From Parvularcula sp039198765 (GTDB taxonomy: Bacteria > Pseudomonadota > Alphaproteobacteria > Caulobacterales > Parvularculaceae), in NCBI GenBank assembly GCA_039198765.1, contig JBCCTF010000034.1, positions 1 to 27,883 on the forward strand: a stretch of DNA of 27,883 bases, given 5' to 3'. A program made the translations under genes and the position numbers. Numbering within the stretch: position 1 is the first letter of the stretch; every line of letters starts with the position of its first letter. Below the pieces are notes generated by a model. The model did not search any database and was not told the DNA's origin. It saw only the letters and a list, made by a program, of their open reading frames with translations. Of this stretch, positions 23,581 to 27,883 are shown piece by piece.

Positions 23581-24495
23581 ATGAGCACCGGATTTGACGA
23601 CGACGATAGCAGCAAACGTCTACGCCTGGCTGTCCAGAAGAAAGGCCGTTTGGCCGATGACACGTTCGACCTTCTGAAGCGCTGCGGCCTTCGGGTGAGC
23701 GCGTCGAAGAACCGTCTCTATGCGCGGATCAAAGAGCTGCCGATCGATATCCTCCTCGTACGGGACGACGATATCCCGGCGCTCGTCGCGGACGGTGCAA
23801 GTGATGCCGGTATTGTCGGCGGCAATGTCTATGAGGAAGAGCAGGCGTCTGGCCGGTTGACCCGGACAATGGGGACGGTGGTGCCGCTTGGTTTCTCGCG
23901 CTGCCGTCTGTGTATCGCTCTGCCTAAGGAACATCAGTACACAGGGCCGAGTGATTTCACCGGCATGCGTATCGCCACGTCTTATCCTGCGTTGACCGAC
24001 GCCTGGCTGGCTGAGCACGGTGTCGAAGGTGCGCGGAGCGTGATCATGAACGGCGCCCACGAGATCGCGCCGCGGCTGGGCGTTGCTGATGCCGTTTGTG
24101 ATATCGTCTCCACCGGTGGGACCTTGGACGCTAACGGCCTGAAGGTGGCTGAGACGATCTTCCGCTCAGAGGCGATGCTGATCGCTGGCCAGTTTGAGGA
24201 AGGATCGGAGAAGGCGCGGATTGCTGATGCTCTGAAGCTGCGGATTGAAGGTGTGCAGCGGAGCCGTGAGGCGAAGTACGTGATGCTCAATGCTCCGCGT
24301 GCGGCACTTGATGCCATCACGGACGTCCTTCCCGCAGCCGATAGGCCCACAGTGCTGGAGCTGGCTGGCGAGTCCGATAAGGTCGCTGTGCACACGGTCT
24401 GCCGTGAAGAGGTGGTCTGGGAAAAACTTGAGGAGCTGAAAAGCCTCGGCGCGAGCGGGATCCTCGTCCTGGACATCGACAAAATGCTTGCCTGA
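23581..24495 (+). CDS. hisG: ATP phosphoribosyltransferase, long form
   Basis: A 304-residue HisG, the first enzyme of histidine synthesis, which joins ATP and PRPP. It starts with RLAVQKKGRLADDT, has DAGIVGGNVYEE in the first half, the PRPP loop DIVSTGGTLDANGL, and a C-terminal regulatory ACT-like domain, so it is the long, histidine-inhibited type and needs no HisZ. I chose ATG 23581 over 23572, since AGGA is nine bases from the former and touches the latter. Other his genes are not adjacent. Its stop codon abuts that of the convergent P450 gene with no base between. Confidence 0.95.
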   Translation: MSTGFDDDDSSKRLRLAVQKKGRLADDTFDLLKRCGLRVSASKNRLYARIKELPIDILLVRDDDIPALVADGASDAGIVGGNVYEEEQASGRLTRTMGTVVPLGFSRCRLCIALPKEHQYTGPSDFTGMRIATSYPALTDAWLAEHGVEGARSVIMNGAHEIAPRLGVADAVCDIVSTGGTLDANGLKVAETIFRSEAMLIAGQFEEGSEKARIADALKLRIEGVQRSREAKYVMLNAPRAALDAITDVLPAADRPTVLELAGESDKVAVHTVCREEVVWEKLEELKSLGASGILVLDIDKMLA

Positions 24496-25896
24496 TCAGC
24501 TCTCTGGGTTGAGCGCCGTCAGCTTCAGCTTGATCCCGTTGGCCGACCGCACCGTAAGGCGAGAGACGGGCTCTGGCGTGTGGTCAGGGACCGGATCGAT
24601 CTGAAACTCACGGGCGATCTGTGCAAGGATGATCGTTGCCTCTTGCAAAGCGAAGGCTGCGCCAACGCAGACCCGCGCGCCCATGCTGAACGGCAGATAG
24701 GCGTCGCGGATCGCGTCTTTGTTCTCAGGCTTCGCGAACCGCTCAGCATCAAACGTATGCGGATCTTTCCAGTGGCCCTCATGGCGATGCATCAGCCACG
24801 CTGGGATCACCGCAGCTGAACCTTGAGGCAGGGAAGTGTCCTTTAGCTGATCATCTTGGCGCACGTCCCGCGAGAGGAAAGCGACCGGCGGGTAGAGGCG
24901 CATGGACTCACGGAAGACATTCCGTGTGCGGTCGAGCTTCTTCACGTCGGAAAACTCAGGAGAGCGGTCGCCTAAAACAGCCTCGGCTTCTTCTCGCAAG
25001 GCGGTCTGCGCGTCCTGATCATGAGCCAGCAGGTACAGCGTCCAGCCGAGCGCTGCCGCTGAGGTTTCGTGACCTGCGAGGAACAGCATGGCGATCTGGT
25101 CGAGAAGTTCTGAGCCTTCAAAGCGCGTGCCGGTTTCGGGATCGCTCGCTGTCATCAGGGATGAGAGGATGTCGTTGTCAGGAACATCCTGGCCAGCGGC
25201 AACCGCATCCATCCGCCGGGCAAGGGGTTTGTTCAGCTCACCCCGTATGATCTTCGCCATACGCCCAGCTTTGATGTTCGAGGGGAGGAGGCTTATGGGG
25301 AGGCCGAAGACGCCCACCATCCCTTGGCGAAATGCGATCTCTTGGAAGACGTCGAAAGCTGAGAAGATCGTCCGTGCCTGCTCTGCGTTCATTGGCTCGG
25401 AGTAGATCGTTCGGAATATGACGTCGCCGGCAAAGTGGGTCATCTCGATATCAACATCGACCTCACTCTCCGTCAGCTGATGAAGCCGCTGGAGACAGCT
25501 TTCCGCGGCCTTCTGCATGAGCGGAAAGACCGCGCGGACTCCGGCGTGGGTGAACGCCTGGTCGACAATGCGCCGCTGGCGCTGCCACGCTTCGCCGTTA
25601 GAGATAAAGATGGAGTAGCCCGTGAGTTTGCGGAGCATCCCATCGATGAGCCGACCTTTCGGAAAGTCGAGCGGCCTTTTGACGAGCATCTCCCTGATCG
25701 CCGCAGGGTCACGCACACTGACGTTCTCTTTGTCAGCCGTGAGAGGTAGCTTGGGCACCTTCTGGCGAGAGATGCCGCTGAAGCTATAAGCGCTCGGCTT
25801 GAAAAGGCTGATGCCAGAATGGAGATACGCCGCGATTTTCGCGCGCGCGCCCGAGCCTTTCGGCCCCTCAGGAAGCGGTGGTTTGAACCCCGTCAC
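24496..25896 (-). CDS. Cytochrome P450
   Basis: A 466-residue heme monooxygenase. All key motifs are present: helix-C W104-x-x-x-R108, the I-helix oxygen-activating AGHETS (274-279), E330-S-M-R333, DAERF (383-387), and the heme loop FSMGARVCVG with axial ligand C410. There is no N-terminal membrane anchor, so it is probably soluble and needs separate ferredoxin and reductase, neither of which is nearby. The substrate cannot be told. The start is GTG at 25896, overlapping the hydrolase stop as GTGA, which implies coupled translation. No intrinsic terminator separates it from convergent hisG. Confidence 0.95.
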   Translation of the reverse strand: MTGFKPPLPEGPKGSGARAKIAAYLHSGISLFKPSAYSFSGISRQKVPKLPLTADKENVSVRDPAAIREMLVKRPLDFPKGRLIDGMLRKLTGYSIFISNGEAWQRQRRIVDQAFTHAGVRAVFPLMQKAAESCLQRLHQLTESEVDVDIEMTHFAGDVIFRTIYSEPMNAEQARTIFSAFDVFQEIAFRQGMVGVFGLPISLLPSNIKAGRMAKIIRGELNKPLARRMDAVAAGQDVPDNDILSSLMTASDPETGTRFEGSELLDQIAMLFLAGHETSAAALGWTLYLLAHDQDAQTALREEAEAVLGDRSPEFSDVKKLDRTRNVFRESMRLYPPVAFLSRDVRQDDQLKDTSLPQGSAAVIPAWLMHRHEGHWKDPHTFDAERFAKPENKDAIRDAYLPFSMGARVCVGAAFALQEATIILAQIAREFQIDPVPDHTPEPVSRLTVRSANGIKLKLTALNPES

Positions 25897-27074
25897 ACCA
25901 TTGGCCTTGTGGTCTCTATGGGTCCCGGCCTGGTGACCAACTCAAAATAGTCGAAGCCCTCTCCCCGCTCGGTGGGGAGAAGGTACTGGAAATGGTACGC
26001 CCTCGGGTTGCTGCGTACCGCGCGAAAAGTTTCGGGGCTGAGCACCTGGTGGAACGGTGGTCGTTCCTGCTTGTGCCGAGCCCCTTCTGCATCAATCCTG
26101 TGGAGGAGATCGAGGCGGCAGGTCGAGCCTGTGTCCGACCCTGACGTGACATCAAAAACGCTTATCCGTTCTGACGTACACAGATGGATCATCCGGTCGC
26201 GAAAATCATCATCTTGTCCGTAGGCGACATATCCAGGGATGGACTGTCCGAGGAAGATGACCCGAACCTTCGGTCCGCCGTTTCCAAGTTGAGTGTTTTG
26301 GCTGAGGGCGAGGGTGACCATGCGGACGGCATGGAGCGCACCTAGGCTGTGTCCGCAGACAACGATTTCATCGGTCCCCTGCCGCCGAGCAGCCTGGATC
26401 AATCGCTCTGCAAACACTGACGAGCGACCTTCGGAGCGTGTCGCCCTTCCGTGCGCAGTCTCTCTCAGATAGTCGAGGCACCGGGTGAGCCACCAGAGTT
26501 CTGTCTTCGACGAAAAGCTCTTCCAAACGAACCAAACGCCGAACAGCCCAATGGCGACGGCAACAAACGCTCCGATCACTGACGGAAGCCCAATGGCAGC
26601 GGCGACGCTTCCGCCAAGCTGGCTGCCGAATGCGACGAGCACGAACCAGATCAGAACGAGCAACGTGACCGCGAGGGGCGGCGTCAGCACGGAGAAGAAC
26701 GAGGCTCGCGCAGGCTTGTACAGGTCACCGAGAAACCCAGAGCGCGCGTAGTCGAAGAGAACGAGGAACGCGTTTACCACCAAGGTGAGCGGCTTTCTCG
26801 CTGACCAGAGGGTCCTGACGGTGTCGTCCCATCGCAGCACTTCGTAGTCGGTGACTGTGCGGCGACCGTCCGCCAGCTGCGCTTCGATCGTCCAGCCAAT
26901 GGCTTCGGCGCTGCGCTTTTCGCGTTTGGAGACGCTGATGCTCCGGTCCCATCGCTTGCCTGCTTGTTCAGCGTTCTCGGTGAAAAACCGGTGGTAGGGC
27001 GAGGGACCTCGCGGGTCGAAACCATGGATATAGAAGATGCGCCTACGGAACACCGCGGCTTCCTCGTCTCCCAT
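25893..27074 (-). CDS. Membrane-anchored alpha/beta hydrolase
   Basis: A 393-residue protein with an alpha/beta-hydrolase fold split by a membrane module. RRIFYIHGFDPRGP (11-24) looks like the first strand and oxyanion loop, and VCGHSLGAL carries the nucleophile S243 in a perfect GxSxG elbow. Two hydrophobic helices (about 129-150 and 164-186) lie between these, so the catalytic parts on both sides would face the same compartment, probably the cytoplasm. The acid and histidine are not assigned; D and H residues in the C-terminal third (DVTSGSDTG, RAYHFQYL) are candidates. I chose ATG 27074, with AGAGGA upstream, over ATG 27101. It is coupled to the P450 by GTGA. The substrate is unknown; an acyl ester or lipid is a guess. 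Confidence 0.8.
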   Translation of the reverse strand: MGDEEAAVFRRRIFYIHGFDPRGPSPYHRFFTENAEQAGKRWDRSISVSKREKRSAEAIGWTIEAQLADGRRTVTDYEVLRWDDTVRTLWSARKPLTLVVNAFLVLFDYARSGFLGDLYKPARASFFSVLTPPLAVTLLVLIWFVLVAFGSQLGGSVAAAIGLPSVIGAFVAVAIGLFGVWFVWKSFSSKTELWWLTRCLDYLRETAHGRATRSEGRSSVFAERLIQAARRQGTDEIVVCGHSLGALHAVRMVTLALSQNTQLGNGGPKVRVIFLGQSIPGYVAYGQDDDFRDRMIHLCTSERISVFDVTSGSDTGSTCRLDLLHRIDAEGARHKQERPPFHQVLSPETFRAVRSNPRAYHFQYLLPTERGEGFDYFELVTRPGPIETTRPMV

Positions 27075-27149
27075 GGTTGGTCCTCTTTCTCGCGAGACCA
27101 TTGCCTACCAAGTGTCGGCGGACCGCGCCAAGCCGCGTCGCGCAAGAAC

Positions 27150-27194
27150 TTGACCCGCGCTTTCTGCCGCTCACATCTTCTTAAGATGTGGCGG
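27150..27194 (+). promoter_or_regulatory. Putative promoter with a long dyad before the 27205 gene
   Basis: The dyad is CCGC (27167-27170), bulged T, CACATCTT (27172-27179), CTT, AAGATGTG (27183-27190), GCGG (27191-27194): 12 bp with one bulge. A near-consensus -35 box, TTGACC, is at 27150-27155, and a -10 at normal spacing would fall inside the left arm. The right arm runs into the ribosome site GGGAGGA (27193-27199). It may be an operator over a promoter, or, if transcribed, a hairpin that affects ribosome access. It lies between divergent genes and could control both. Confidence 0.45.
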
Positions 27195-27204
27195 GAGGAT
27201 AGTG

Positions 27205-27759
27205 ATGGCGGCTCAACGACGCGAGAGACGGCAGGGAATTGGCTGGTCTGAGTTCGGATCGACCCTCGCGGTGGTCCTCTCCATCGCCGCGCTGGGCGTC
27301 TCGTTGCTCGAGGCAACGACCATCAGGCGCGCAGCTGAGGCGGAGGTTTGGCCCTATGTGGACATTACCCGCACCTATAACGCCGAGGGCTTCGGCTTTC
27401 TTTTGATCAATAAGGGTGTGGGTCCGGCGAAGATCAAAACCGCGACCCTGCGCTACCGCGGTCAGGTCGTTCGATCACTCGACGAGCTCATTGTCGACGT
27501 ACTGGGGCCGGACGACGCCTTTAGCTATGAGCGGTATATGGCGACTGACCCCGAAGGTTTGGTGGTCAGTCCAGGCGAGGTGGTGAACCTCTTTTCGGTG
27601 GATTGGGATCCTGTAACACGCAGGCTGAGTGAGGATCTCGGCGGAAAACTCGCGATAGAGGCGTGTTTTTGCTCAGTTTACGATCGTTGCTGGCGGACAA
27701 CAATCGACACGAGAGAGCCGCGCGACGTTAAGAGCTGCAAACCGGAAGACGCTGTCTGA
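27205..27759 (+). CDS. One-TM protein of unknown function
   Basis: A 184-residue protein with a basic N terminus, a single membrane helix at about residues 18-38, and a soluble domain beginning EVWPYVDI and FGFLLINKGVGPAKI. The stretch N-K-G-x-G-P-A, followed by short beta strands, is seen in a broad group of uncharacterised bacterial membrane proteins, and suggests an Ig-like or beta-sandwich fold. Three cysteines lie near the C terminus (two in ACFCS). Start ATG 27205 has GGGAGGA six bases upstream; the GTG at 27202 is less likely. It is divergent from the membrane hydrolase, and a shared operator-like dyad lies between them. I cannot give it a function. Confidence 0.7.
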   Translation: MAAQRRERRQGIGWSEFGSTLAVVLSIAALGVSLLEATTIRRAAEAEVWPYVDITRTYNAEGFGFLLINKGVGPAKIKTATLRYRGQVVRSLDELIVDVLGPDDAFSYERYMATDPEGLVVSPGEVVNLFSVDWDPVTRRLSEDLGGKLAIEACFCSVYDRCWRTTIDTREPRDVKSCKPEDAV

Positions 27760-27781
27760 GGGAGACCAAAGCGACGCCTGC

Positions 27782-27804
27782 GATTGGGGCGGACAGCCCC
27801 GATC
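27782..27804. terminator. Hairpin after the 27205 gene, possible terminator
   Basis: GATTGGGGC (27782-27790), loop GGACA, GCCCCGATC (27796-27804): a 9-bp stem with one T-G wobble, starting 23 bases after the stop codon at 27757-27759. No T tract follows. From here to the window end I see no further gene. Confidence 0.4.
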
Positions 27805-27883
27805 GGAAGTGCAGCACGGGATCACAAAGAAGGCCGCGCTCAAACAGGCCGGAAGGCCGATAGCGCACTAAAAAATGGTGCTG

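Noticed and set aside
1..27883. Mobile element, prophage, CRISPR array or defence island
   Set aside because: No transposase, integrase, phage, Cas or known defence gene, no long direct or terminal repeats and no tRNA target were found. The gene content is mainly core metabolism.

Overview
The window is GC-rich chromosomal DNA from an alphaproteobacterium, most likely a relative of Caulobacter, Hyphomonas or Parvularcula. Three things point there: a divK end followed directly by pleD, a gene for the CtrA-degradation adaptor RcdA (DUF1465 family), and the alphaproteobacterial neighbourhood ruvX-pyrB-plsY next to gatCAB. Nearly all of it is coding. I see no rRNA, tRNA, CRISPR array, insertion sequence, integrase or prophage gene. 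No stretch longer than about 180 bases lacks a gene.

Layout. (1) 1-1541: divK end and pleD (cell-cycle and c-di-GMP signalling), ending in a terminator shared with convergent glnA. (2) 1589-5106, minus strand: ruvX, pyrB and plsY joined by ATGA overlaps, then glnA with its own upstream region. (3) 5099-9143, plus strand: an exported zinc-peptidase-like protein, then gatC-gatA-gatB for the tRNA-dependent amidotransferase. (4) 9180-12896, minus strand: surA-pdxA-rsmA and a small exported protein; 13009-13974 is a quinone oxidoreductase. (5) 14108-15739, plus strand: a shortened PstS-like secreted protein and rcdA. (6) 15818-21979: two acyl-CoA dehydrogenases, a MAPEG membrane protein, a small exported protein of lower GC and a thiolase on the plus strand; a flavoprotein and a degenerate GIY-YIG protein sit between them on the minus strand. 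(7) 21983-23404, minus strand: a lone membrane-fusion protein and a DUF2147 protein. (8) 23581-27883: hisG, converging on a cytochrome P450 that is translationally coupled to a membrane-anchored serine hydrolase, and a divergent one-TM protein behind an operator-like hairpin.

How the genes fit together: most are core housekeeping (nitrogen assimilation, pyrimidine, phospholipid and histidine synthesis, tRNA charging, rRNA methylation, outer-membrane protein folding). The two acyl-CoA dehydrogenases look like complementary halves of a heteromeric enzyme; with the thiolase they suggest beta-oxidation of an unusual acyl-CoA. The less explained parts, and the best places to look for something new, are the P450/hydrolase pair with its divergent partner, the flavoprotein/dead GIY-YIG pair, and the truncated PstS-like protein. 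No whole new system is proven by the sequence alone.
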